Positions 11,061 through 21,828 of a stretch of 64,000 nt of DNA are shown here, one piece after another. Both the position numbers and the translations under genes were made by a program. Below the pieces are notes generated by a model that saw nothing but the letters and a program-made list of their open reading frames with translations, ran no database searches and had not been told where the DNA came from. This DNA comes from Sternotherus odoratus. Lineage: Eukaryota > Chordata > Testudines > Kinosternidae. Every line of letters starts with the position of its first letter. Positions within the stretch are counted from its first letter, which is position 1. The stretch is from contig JAVMKO010000001.1 of assembly GCA_032164245.1 (NCBI GenBank), positions 248,567,644-248,631,643 on the forward strand. The letters are read 5' to 3'.

Positions 11061-11489
11061 TGTTAAGATGCCTATTACACTGCTCCCAATCCTGCTTGTG
11101 CAATGGGACAGTTTACCCAGTGTGTAGTAGAGAATAAGTTATGGATTAAGGTAGGGCATGCACAGGAATTAAAATATGATCACTCGTGGAAGGGTATGTT
11201 AGAGCAGTGGCCAGGGGCTGAGTCAGCAGCAGTGGCCACGGCTGGGTCTGGGGTCAGCACAGCAACTGGGGCAGCGAACAGCTATCACCTACTGGGGGTG
11301 GAGCAGTGGCTGGGGTTGAGTCAAGGACTGGAACAGAAATATATTTTTTTAGATGAATATTTGGGAGAGGCTGTGTCCCGCTTGCCCCTCCCCCCGCATG
11401 CCCCTGAATGAAGGGTAAATTGGTTGAGATTCAACTGAGATAGGGTTGTGTCTTTTTGGCTCCCTGGATGCTTCTGAATAACCAGGAAA

Positions 11490-12051
11490 TACCGTATTTT
11501 TCATCTTATAGGACGCTCCGGCCTATAAGACGCCCCCTCGTTTTTTAATAAAAAATCCGGACCAAAAAAAAAAAAAAAAGCGCCTCGCTCTCCCGTCCCC
11601 GCCGCGCGGGCGGGCTGCCGAGGTTCCCACCTCCCCGCCGTGGGCGGGCTGCCGGGAGCGTTCCCGGCAGCCCGCCCGCGGCGGGGAGGGGGGAACCGGG
11701 ATGCTCCCGGCAGCCCGCCCGCGCGGCGGGGACGGGAGAGCGAGGCGCTTTTTTTTTTTTTTTTGGTCCGGCGGGGAGGGGGGGAACCGGAGCGCACATT
11801 TTTGTTTTGGTCCGGCGGGGAGGGGGGAACCTCGGCAGCCCGCCCGCGGCGGGGAGGGGGGAACCGGGACGCTCCCGGCAGCCCACCCGCGGCGGGGAGG
11901 GGGGAACCTCGGCAGCCCGCCCGCACGTCGGGGACGGGAGAGCGAGGCGCTTTTTTTTTTTTTTTTTTTGCCCTATAAGACGCACCAACTTTCCCCCCCC
12001 CCCCCGTTTTGGGGAAGAAAAAGTGCGTCTTATAGGGCGAAAAATACGGTA
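11490..12051. mobile_element. TA-target MITE with TACCGTATTTTTC ends and GC-rich core
   Basis: The left end TACCGTATTTTTC (11490) is inverted at the right end GAAAAATACGGTA (to 12051), with a shared subterminal CTTATAGG/ACGC motif. TA at both borders suggests a Tc1/mariner/pogo-like target. The core is a set of GC-rich blocks separated by poly-A or poly-T tracts. The blocks at about 11579-11660 and 11665-11750 are inverted copies of each other. No transposase. The long GC frames over it are artefacts. Confidence 0.8.
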
Positions 12052-14029
12052 GCTGTTGCCAGTTTTGGCAAGAAGATTGTATCAGCTCCTTTCAGAGGGA
12101 AGACTTCTCTTCTGCATATGGCTAAAATGTCGACCCTGTAAAATGTACGAAAGGCAAAGGTTTAGCCACATGGTCAGAAACAAAGCTGACCTGGATTTTT
12201 TTTTCCCCGCTGTGGAAATTTCTGATCAAACTAAAACCTTCCAATTTGTCTACATTTTCCATTCAAAAAGTTTGAATTTTTAGATACTTGACAATATTTT
12301 GGCCAAAATATTTCAACACAAAAAGTAGTCCCCAGAAAACGTGTCTTTTGCAAAAAAAAATTCATTTAACCAGAAACCTGATTTTCCATTCAGCAGTTTT
12401 GATGGAAAATTTTTGACCAGCCCTTGTCCTAGGGAATGATAGCTGTACCACATCCACTTCCATACCTGTGAAGTGTATAGTGTGGTCACTGGGGAACTCT
12501 CTACTTACTAACAGCAAGTTTCCATGACATGGGGGTAGAAATTTTTGAGCCTTTTTTCCAAATAATGGCTTGGCACTGGTACAGCTGCTGTAATATTGGT
12601 ACTAGTTCTGACGTACTTGTGGGTTACCAGGCACTACCATGAACAGTTCCGGCTCCTGGCGCGCATGCGCACCCGCAACTGGAATGCGCATAGGGACCGT
12701 CACTCGAAGAAGTTCCCATTACAGCAGCAATAACGAGTACACCTGTGGGATGCAGTAGCTGCTTGAATTCACAGATGGCTCAGTCCATTACGGCTGAAAA
12801 CTCAGAAAACGCAGAGCCTGCCGCAGCATTCTAGGGAAGGCTTCCAAAACTCTGGAATCCCCAGACAGAAGAGTTTCCTATTCACTATAATCACACCGCA
12901 CTGCACCCGGCTTGCCTGAGGGTTCTGAAGAGGGTTGAACTGATTACAAAATGTCCCATACATAATGGTAGACTCATTTTATACAAGGCAGGGGAATTTT
13001 TAAATCTGCTTCTCCTGCAGATGAAAAGCCCAGGTGTTTGTTTCTTTATATTCCAGCCATCTTTTCCCTTCACCCGGTTCCTTGGAAAGAAGTTGTAAAT
13101 GAGAGCTGAGACTTCCCTTCATTGGATCCAATGGGGCAACTCAATTAACAAGGCCCTCTTAAGAGCTGCCCTTCACCTCTGTGCAATGTAAGTATTTACA
13201 TACATTCTTCATCGCTTTCCTACCAATAGCATACCTTCATGAGCACTTCCTGCCTGGCAAGCTAGGATGTAAACCTCCAGCTTTTCAGCATGCCATGCAC
13301 TAAATGGGTGAACCCTGCTGATGTGTGCTAAGCTCCCTATTGCGCACTGATGTACCACTGCTTCAAACAAAAATCCTCCTGGTTTCAATATATACCTTGG
13401 ATTGTATAGTGTGGTCAAGCACTGAAAGACAACAGCTGCGTCCAACTGAAGCAGCTGTGGCACTGCTGTGACGGGTGAAGTCTCTCCCATATATTTAAGC
13501 CAGTTCTGCCCTTCATTAGATCTTCAATGGAAGTAATGGATGCTGCACTTGTGAAAAATGAGGAATACAGTCCTACAGTTTGAAAACAGTTTTGAATTAA
13601 AATTGGCATACTACACCCATCCGCTTCCTCCAAATGCCGCTAGCAGCATGGAGCAAACGTTTGTCCATTCGTCTGCAAAAGATTCACCAGTTAAACCAGT
13701 ACAGGCGCTGGACCATAGCCAGCCCTCTAACTGGACTGACTAGCTTCAAGAAAGTCAGACAGATAGGTATTGAGTGGAGTTTTTTTTAAAACATCACCTT
13801 CTCTAGAACTTTCCCCATAAGAGGAAGATTAGAGACTGGGCAATAATTGGAGAGAAGATCAGTGTTAAGAGTTTGCTTCTTGAGCAAATGCCTAAGAATT
13901 TCTTCTTTAAGAAGCATGTTTATTCTGAAGTTCCAACAATCTAGGTCTTATAAAAGCTGTAATATTGAAACTGCACAGATGTAGCAAAAAGAAACTAGAC
14001 TGTGTTTAGGCCTTGTTAGCTGGATATGA
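12052..14029. other. Mostly unassigned DNA; possible DIRS-terminus scrap
   Basis: About 12640-12735 (GCGCATGCGCACC, then ACTCGAAGAAG) resembles the terminal sequence style of the DIRS element at 61.96-62.3 kb and may be a detached end. Nothing else is recognised, including the short frames near 13.2-13.7 kb. Confidence 0.3.
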
Positions 14030-17000
14030 GAAAATCGGTCTCACTCACCCAAAAACTGTAGCGTCCTGGATACATAAATTCAGCAGTGATGGGTTCTTTA
14101 GTCCCCACACTGTAGTAGGCAGCATCTAAAGTTTTTCTGATTGGCTGGTCTGACTCTCCAGGTAACTCCTCCCACTGGAGAGTTGCTTCTAAAGTTAGTA
14201 ACTGTCATATCTGAATAAAACATTCTTTCAAAACGTATTAACAGATAAAACTGTCCATCATTAAGTAGTAATAACTGTCCAACATGAGGGGGAAAAACTA
14301 CATATACATTGGGATGATTCCAAAGGGCACTGATTACATGTAAGAGGGTTTTTCATCAGCTCTTCCTAAAAAAAGGAAAAATACTTAACACTTTTGAAAA
14401 TTAACCCAGGAGGAGGAAATGAAAAAGATGGGATGAATTAACGGACCCAATCCCCTACCAGAACTAAACTATTTCAGCTGACGCACATTTCCTCATTCTC
14501 GCTGCAGAGGCTGAGTTCATAAATTCAACAGTGGTGGGACTTTTCTAGCGGTTCCTTCCCTTCCCCTGTTATGATCACTTACTGGGAGAGCTAAGAGAGA
14601 AGCCAGAGGCTGCCTCACCAGACTGAAGTCTATCAATCTTAAGAGACTCTGGTGAATGAATGCAGGGACCACTCACCAAGCTGCTGCCCTGCAAATTTAT
14701 TCACCTGGTGTAGTGGGCCTGTCACACCCTGAATTGGCGGTTGCCCTTGTGGAATAGGTTTTCATTGTGAACCAGGAGTTTCCCCCTTTGCTTTATATGC
14801 CTCTAAAATTCCCCACCAAATGTATCTCAATATGGAGGCCCTGGAGGCTTTCTGTCCCCTAACTCTGTGGTGTGTTAGAACAAATCAAGCAGATGTTTCT
14901 CTGAAGGTCTTTGCTCTAATATAGATACAAATTGCCCTCCTGTCTAATATGGGCCATACCCTCTTTCAGATGGGTTGGTTTGGGGCAAAAGAAGGAGGAG
15001 GAAAATGTCCTGGGACCAAGGCAAAAAAGAATTTATCTTAGGGGTGAACGATGGGTCTGTCATGGAAAATATGATTCTGAGGGAAGACAAGAGAGGGCTC
15101 CCATCTCGGAGACCTTTCATGCGGATATTCTGACCACTATAAAAGTAACTAATGGTCACAAAAGACACACACTTTGGACAGGGTGTTTGAAAAGTGAACT
15201 TGAGAATGTATTCACTATTGGGGAAAGATCCCATGGGGCTACCCTATGAAAAGGAGGTGGCCTGATTAGTTCTGAGCAATTTTTTGATGTGAGGATGATG
15301 GAATGAGGGAGATCAACCCTCAGCTGCCGGAACTGAATATAAAGAACCGATGCGTGCATTCTAAGTGCGTTGTACTGCAGCCCCAGAGATAGAAATGTTT
15401 GTAAAAATTCTAGGACCAATTGAAGTTGATCCTGCCATATAGCCTCTTGATGTGCACGAGAAATCACATCTTTCCATAATACTGTATAAGAGAATTGTTA
15501 GAAAAATTTCTGGACTTCAGTAGGGTTGAGATCACATCCTTCAAGTATCCTGGGTTATATCGCAATATCAAGGCAGTGAGGTTCAGGGATGACAGGCTGT
15601 GATGAAACAGCCCTGAGATAAAGTAGATCATAGTGGTATTGGAAGGGCCACGGACAACTCCACAAAGTCAGAAAATCTGGGATGTCTGGGCCAGAGTGGT
15701 GCAATCAGAATAACCGTAGCCTGTTGTCTCTGTTTATGTTGGATGGTGTTATCATAGGAAAAGGAAGAAATGCATATAGCAAAGCCTTAGGCCATACCTG
15801 TGAGAAGGCATTGATAACCCTGGCCCAACGATCTTTCCTCTTGGCATAAAAGTTATTTGTTTTGGCATTGGAGCTGGATGCAAAGAGATCGCATGTTGAT
15901 GTCCAAAAAAAACCTAGACTATGCAATCGAACTCCCTCTGGTAGAGACACTGTTCCCCCGGTCTGTGATTTTGTAGCTGAACCAGTCTGCCATAGCATTG
16001 TTCTTTGACATGCATGGCTCAGGCAGGATGTCTCTCTCAGCCCACCTGTAGGCAGCTGTGACTTCTGCTTGCAACACACTTGACCAGGTGCCCCTTTGTC
16101 AATGTATGCCACGCAGGAGTGTTCTCTGTGAATCAGGAGTTTAAAGGTCGGGAGGGGTACCTGAAGGGCTAGGCTAGAAAATCACCCACAGTTCCCAGCA
16201 GTGAGAGTCTAGCTGCAACCACTGAAACTGTACCATGTGCCAAGTTGTGTGAGCTTCTGAGTCCCTCTTCATGGTAAGTCTCTGTGATACCAAATGAAAA
16301 CTGCTCATGGATCTTGTTAGAGGTCGTTGCCATCCACAGAGGGGAAGTCTTACAGTGAGAGATGGATTTGTGACTGCAAGCAAGGAAGCTCAGGAGGTAG
16401 TACTGCAGCCACCTGAGGGGAAACTTTGCCCACATGAGTAGGTATCTGCATGAAACTAATAAACCTCAGTACACACACACTCCTTCAAATGGGAATCTGG
16501 ACTGGGAAGGATATTTCTGCACAATTCATGCCTGAATGTCTCAGGAAAGGAAAGTCCTGCCGCGTGGTTTCCAGCCAACCCCCCAGGTGTCTGTACAGGG
16601 CTCAACTGTCTTTTCTCCTGATTGATTATAAACCTAGGTTGTGGCTTGGGGGGAGGCGAGGGGAGCGTCCATTGCCTGTTTCTGACAGACTTCTGTAGCC
16701 AGGGTACTTCTCAGGGTGGTGTTGTGGAAAGGGTACAGGTGTACCCCCTTTCTATTGCTATCAGGACCTTTGTGAATAGCCTAGGGGTAGTGGCAATGCC
16801 AAAAGAGCTTCATACTGCATGTGTGAAGTGCAAACCTCCGGTACAGTCTGTGGACTGGAAGGATGGGAATGTGGAGATTCTCCTCCTTCAGGTCCACCGA
16901 GATTAGGAAAGCCCCCTGGGTGGCAGCCAGCATGACGGTCTGAGCGGTCTCCATTTTTAACTTGTGGGAGTGGACTAATTTATTGAGAGTCTTGAAGTCC

Positions 17001-17250
17001 AGCATCACGCTGTCCTCCCAATTTCTTGTGAATCAGAAAAATCAGGGAGCATTGGCCCTGACATCACTCCTGGTTTGGGACAGGCTCTTCTGCCCCGTTT
17101 TGAAGATGATTGATTTGCCTGAATATGGTCCTTCATCTAGAAGGGGCTTAGGGAGAAAGGAAAAATTTGAAGTCGAGATCCTTTTGAATTCTATGGTGGA
17201 CCCTTTGGGAATGTCTCTTACCCATTTGTTTGTGGTAGTCATGGTTTAGC
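14030..17250 (-). pseudogene. Decayed DIRS-type retrotransposon (RT, RNase H region, tyrosine recombinase)
   Basis: Reading the minus strand from 17250 downward, broken frames give reverse-transcriptase pieces (DFKTLNKLVHSHKLKMETAQ and LISVDLKEENLHIPILPVHR, about 16830-17005), then the domain after RNase H (DLFASSSNAK, ALLYAFLPFPMI, about 15755-15900), then recombinase pieces (LSLGLQYNALRMHASVLYI about 15340-15395; PWDLSPIV about 15210-15235). The order and motifs match the younger DIRS copy at 62.3-64 kb. Two similar direct-repeat scraps containing CATAAATTCA near 14070 and 14520 may be the counterparts of the DIRS terminal repeats. Many stops and frameshifts; inactive. Confidence 0.75.
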
Positions 17251-17513
17251 ATCTGTCAGTTTAGATGGGTAAAGCAGACACTATTTCAAATGAGGACCCT
17301 CTTACTATATGAAAGTGGAATTAAATTAAACTTTAGACTATAGCCAGAACACTAAAATAGTTACTTTATTTTCAAACTTCTGTAGACAAGACCAAAGACA
17401 ATTTGCAATTGCCCAATAAGCAGTCCTGGAGTTAAGTTAAATGCAGCAATTTATCTACACTGTGAGATTTAATATTCCAGTACTGAACTGAGGGATTTTT
17501 TGGAAGAAAGTGG

Positions 17514-17800
17514 TACAGTAGACTCTCAATTATCCAGGATGTGGATTAACCAGGATGTCAAAAAACTACACGCAACTTGTAGGGCTGGCTCTGGCTTTGC
17601 TGCCAGCCCAAGCACACACACAAAAAAACCCCACCAGGGCACAGGGCAGCCAGCGAACCAACACCCCCTCCCCCCAGCGCAGGGTGGCTGGTGAACCAAG
17701 CCCCGCTCCCCATATTTCCTATGGATGGTGATTATCCGGGATTTTATTAACCAGAATTAATTTTTTCCCTATCATCCTGGATAATCGAGAGTCTACTGTA
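17514..17800. mobile_element. pogo/Tigger-like MITE, 287 bp
   Basis: The ends are perfect inverts over the first bases: TACAGTAGACTCTCAATTAT at the left and the reverse form GATAATCGAGAGTCTACTGTA-type end at the right, with TA at both borders. Internal ATCCGG and AACCAG motifs repeat in inverted form. No coding capacity. Confidence 0.85.
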
Positions 17801-18434
17801 GTCTGTTTTCTTCACTCAAAGATTCACCATCAAAGCCTATCCACCTTCCGAGCCTGTCAATAGCACTTCATGAAAGAGCTAAAGAGCAGTAGGACATGTT
17901 TCTTCCTTGTTTCGTAAGTGACATCTTTATTGTCTGAACAAATAATAAGGAATCAAACAGTTATCTTCTCAATGTGGTAGCATAAAACCCACTGCCTGTA
18001 GCAAGCTGCTGACTAAGCCCCAATAATGGAAATTCAATGTATGTGTATCGTACATAGGTTTTGTAAGTTTCCCTCCAGGTGCTCAGTTTCATTTGGAACT
18101 AAATTTTATAAGGAGAAAAGTACTGATGAAACATGTCTCCATAAGACAAAAATAAAGTAAAATTAATGTGCAATTTTACAGCTGTGGCATTTTTTTTTAA
18201 TTGTATGTCCATCTCCTTTCACACAAGAATCTTGACGCTATCTTACTAATTTAGAATGGTAGGTGACCAGCAGTTCTGTTCTCCATAACCTTCAGCAAAA
18301 GCAGTGACATGCATTTACATAGCGTATCATAGTTTAGTTTTTGGCACAGTTGCTGGCCCAGTGGATGGGAGGGAAGCAGTAGGTGGTTAAGTGAGGCTTT
18401 TGTCAGTCCTGTATTACATTAGTGTGGTCTAGAG

Positions 18435-19496
18435 CAGGGGTCTCAAACATGCTACCCGCCGAGCCCTTCCCTGTGGCCCACGAAGCTCCCCGCGGGCACC
18501 CCTTCCCCGGTTGTTTTCTGGGACTGTTAAGCTCTCCGCCGCCTCTCCCCCTCACCTCTTTTTTATTGCTGAAATATGGTAACCCTACTGCTCCCCCGCT
18601 CCCAGCACACTGCTTCCCGCTGCTCTTTCGGGTTACCATTCATCCGGATTCTCCCAGACACGTCCGACTTTTGGGGATAAAAATATCATCCCGATGGAAA
18701 TTGCAAACGTCTAGAGATGTCCGGGATTTCCCCCGGTGCAGAGCGCGGTGTTGGGCTCGGGCAGACAGCCTTTCTCCCCCGAAGCACGTCCTCTCTCCCC
18801 CCCTTCTCCTCCTCCCTCCCCTGCATTCTCAGAGCTGCTGGCCAGGCTCTCCTCAGCATGAGGCTCCGCAGCTGGGCGGGGGAGGGTCGGGACCAGGCTG
18901 TGCCTTGGGCTGGGAGCATGGCCGCGTGTTGCGCTGAAGGGGGAGCCCCACACTGTTTTGAGCTGCACGGTGTGTGTGTGGGGGGGAGGGCAGGGGTTAG
19001 AGAAGGGGCAGAGAATTTCTGGAGGAGGCAGCCAAGGGACAGGTAGTGGTGGTGGTGGGGGGGGAGTTAGATGGATTGGGGGTTCTGGGGGGCAGTCAGG
19101 GGGCAAGGAGCAGGGAGGCTTAGGTAGAGGGTGGGGTTCTGGGGGGTAGGGGTCCCAGGAGGGGGCAATCAGGGGACAAGGAATTGGGGAGGGAGTTTGG
19201 GATTCTGAGGGGGGCGGGAAGTGGGAGTGGGCGGGGCTAGAGCACTCCTCTTTTTTGATTGGCGAAATATGGTAACCCAAGCTCTTCCTACCCCCAGGCA
19301 GTTCTCTGGTGGCTTAGCGGTTTCTGGGAGGGAGGGGCTAGGTGTGCTCAGAGGTGGGGCAGGGGTGGGACCTCATGGAAGGGGTGGAGTGGGGGAGGGG
19401 CCAGAGGCAGCGAGGTGGTGTGTCAATGATGCAGCCCTCGGGCCAGTGCACTAGTCCTCATGCGGCCCTCGTGGTCATTTGCGTTTGAGACCCCTG
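18435..19496. mobile_element. hAT-type MITE (CAGGGGTCTCAAAC ends), 1062 bp
   Basis: Ends are CAGGGGTCTCAAAC and GTTTGAGACCCCTG. Flanks GTCTAGAG (18427-18434) and GTCTAGAT (19497-19504) match 7 of 8, an hAT-type duplication. Just inside the right end is the GGCCCTCGTGGTCATTTG subterminal motif, also seen at 39.5 and 41.8 kb. A second element appears nested at about 18629-19279, with GGTTACCAT and ATGGTAACC ends. The middle contains G-rich minisatellite (about 18970-19230). Confidence 0.85.
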
Positions 19497-20705
19497 GTCT
19501 AGATGGATGCACAACTGTTTGAATGACTGTACTCAAAAAGTAGTTATAAATGGGTTGCTGACAAACTGGGAGAACATATCGAGAGGCATCCCCCAAGGGC
19601 CAGTACTATTCAATATATTTATTAATGACTGGATTATGAGTGCTTACAAAATTTGCACAACACCAAGCTAGAAGGGGTTTGCAAGCCCCTTGAAGGGTAG
19701 AATTAGAAATAAAAATGACCTTGACAAATTGGAGCTTTAGTTTGAAATCCACAAGAAGAAACTCAATAAGGAGGAGTGCAAGTACTACCGTAGGAAAGAA
19801 AAAAAAATCAAAAGCACAACTACAAAATGCAGAATAACTGGCAGTAATGATGAAAAAGATTGGGGGAGGATAGTGATTCATATTCCATTTCTAATCCAAC
19901 CATGTTATGCTTTTACTAAATAGACCATCATTGTGGGGTGTATTTACTCGAGTGTCATATGTAAAAGATGGGAGGTAACTCTCCCGCTCTCCACAGCATG
20001 GTGAGGCCTCAGCTGGAGTACTGTGTCCAATTCTGGGCACCACACTTTAGGAAAGATGGACAAATCGGAGGGTCCAGAGTAGCAAAAATTACAAAAGAAT
20101 TAGGAAACCTGACCTAGGAAGAAAGGTTAAACAAACTGGGTATGTGTGGTCTTGAGGAAAGACGACTGGAGGGGGGATCCTGATAACGTGGGTTAAAGCA
20201 GGGGTAAGTTAATAGGTTGATCATGGGTCAAATCCACACTGTCAGACACTGTTGAATGGACAGCGAAATATTTTTACTTACCCATTATCACTATTGTTAT
20301 TGTGGTGTGAAAAATATTTCTCTGGAATCTGTACCGTGACTATATCTTGACCAAGAGATTTGGACCGTAATAAAAAAATAAATTGGCCATCCCTGTGTTA
20401 AAGGCTGTTTACAAAGACAAGGGTGGTCAAATGTAAATCATGTGGTAATGGTCTTACTCTGCAGATAGAAGGGGAGAAGACTTAGGTTAGATATTATAGA
20501 AAACGTTTTAACTATAAGGGTACTTAGGCTTTGGAATAGGCTTCCAAGGGACAGTGTGGAATCCCCATCAATGGAGGTTTTTGAGAATGGGTTGGATGAA
20601 TATATCAGGGATGATCTAAGTTTACTTGGTCCTGCCTCAGCCCAGGGGGCTAGACTAGATGACTTCCTGAAGTCCCTTCCAACCCTACACTTCTATGATT
20701 CTATT
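19497..20705 (+). mobile_element. CR1 LINE 3' end
   Basis: Contains the late reverse-transcriptase region (GIPQGPVLFN-like reading near 19585-19620, with defects) and a typical CR1 tail ending in CTTCCAACCCTACACTTC then TATGATTCTAT repeats at about 20680-20705. A 197-bp hAT MITE is inserted at 20199-20395. Confidence 0.8.
20199..20395. mobile_element. Short hAT-type MITE inside the CR1 tail
   Basis: Starts CAGGGGTAAGTTAAT and ends with the inverted CCATCCCTG. Flanks GGTTAAAG and TGTTAAAG match 7 of 8. Removing it rejoins the CR1 sequence at GTTAAAG. Confidence 0.7.
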
Positions 20706-21286
20706 ACACTCATTCTAAAAGCTTCGTTTCACTGATATGTTTCATTAGCAAAACTGAAGTTTTCCCCCACCACCATTCTGATCAGTTTCCCCTTCCCACT
20801 CAAAATACATGAAACTTCTACTATCTTGGTGAACTGTGCTTACAAGTAATTAACAGATCAAAAGAAGGACAGATCACCAATTTTGGCGGCTGCTGGCACA
20901 GGTCTCAATGTTACAGTGATGGAATAAGGCATAAAAAGAGGGTTAAGAGAACATATTTTTACTTTCCTCTGAAGGCCCACAACCAACCAAGCAAAGTGTG
21001 CATGCAGAGATAGGATGGGGGCTCATCCCAGATGATTCTGACCACCATTTTTATAAATACCACCCTTTAAAACTACCAGGATGGAAGCTCATTCTTCTTT
21101 TAGCAGAGCAGGAGTCTTGCTCCTATGTACTCACAAGCTTGGTTCCTAATATCTGTACTACTTACTTAGCTGTTACTTCTCCAAATATAAATTTTGATTT
21201 TATATTTTTTTCTTCCACATCTGAGTTTTCAAACTTAAAAATAAGATGAACTAAACTTCTTTATGGAAAAAATTATATTTTACAGT

Positions 21287-21292
21287 TTTATT
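21287..21292 (-). promoter_or_regulatory. Candidate SUGT1 polyadenylation signal
   Basis: AATAAA on the minus strand, about 435 nt after the stop codon, the first canonical hexamer downstream of it. A T-rich stretch follows within 30 nt. Would give a 3' UTR of about 450 nt; longer forms cannot be excluded. Confidence 0.45.
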
Positions 21293-21726
21293 CTTAAGCA
21301 GAATTAGAGAGCAAACAATTAGCACGGTAGTTGAGAAGTGTGTTTACCCAAAGTTGCCAGAACTAATAAATTATTCAACAGAAATACTGTGAATTAAAAA
21401 TAAGGCAATAATCCTAAACAGCCCATTAAAGGTCTCCTCATCCCCAAAAGTACAGAACTGATGAAGCTAGTAGAAAGTGTCTATTTATGACTTAGTTCAA
21501 TCTGTTTCTGAAAACCTCTCATGGACAGGAGTGAGAAAAAATAGGCTTCCATTCCTGATTTAACCTGAACACCTGCAAACAAAGGAATTACTAAAGCACG
21601 CAAGATGTAAAGACGAGAATTCCGATCTTCAAGGGAACACCCAGTGTCTTAAATCCAAGAATGTCATGTCCATACACAGTGGTCAGTGTGTGAATATGGG
21701 CAATACAAAGATGCCAAATCAACAGA

Positions 21727-21828
21727 TTAGAATTTTTTCCATTCCATGTCATCAGGAGGATTTACGTCTACCTTCCTTTTCCCCACATCAGACCAGTTGG
21801 TGCTCAGAACAGTCCCGCCAGACTCCAT
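21727..21828 (-). CDS. SUGT1: SUGT1 coding exon 13 and stop
   Basis: 102 nt with stop TAA at 21727-21729. Encodes [20 protein letters not shown], then [13 protein letters not shown]. The last residue is Phe where human has Tyr. Acceptor ATTGCAG. Confidence 0.96.
   Translation of the reverse strand: MESGGTVLSTNWSDVGKRKVDVNPPDDMEWKKF

Noticed and set aside
13209..13743. Frames of 60-93 codons as exons
   Set aside because: No recognisable family, no consistent splice sites, and no partner exons nearby.
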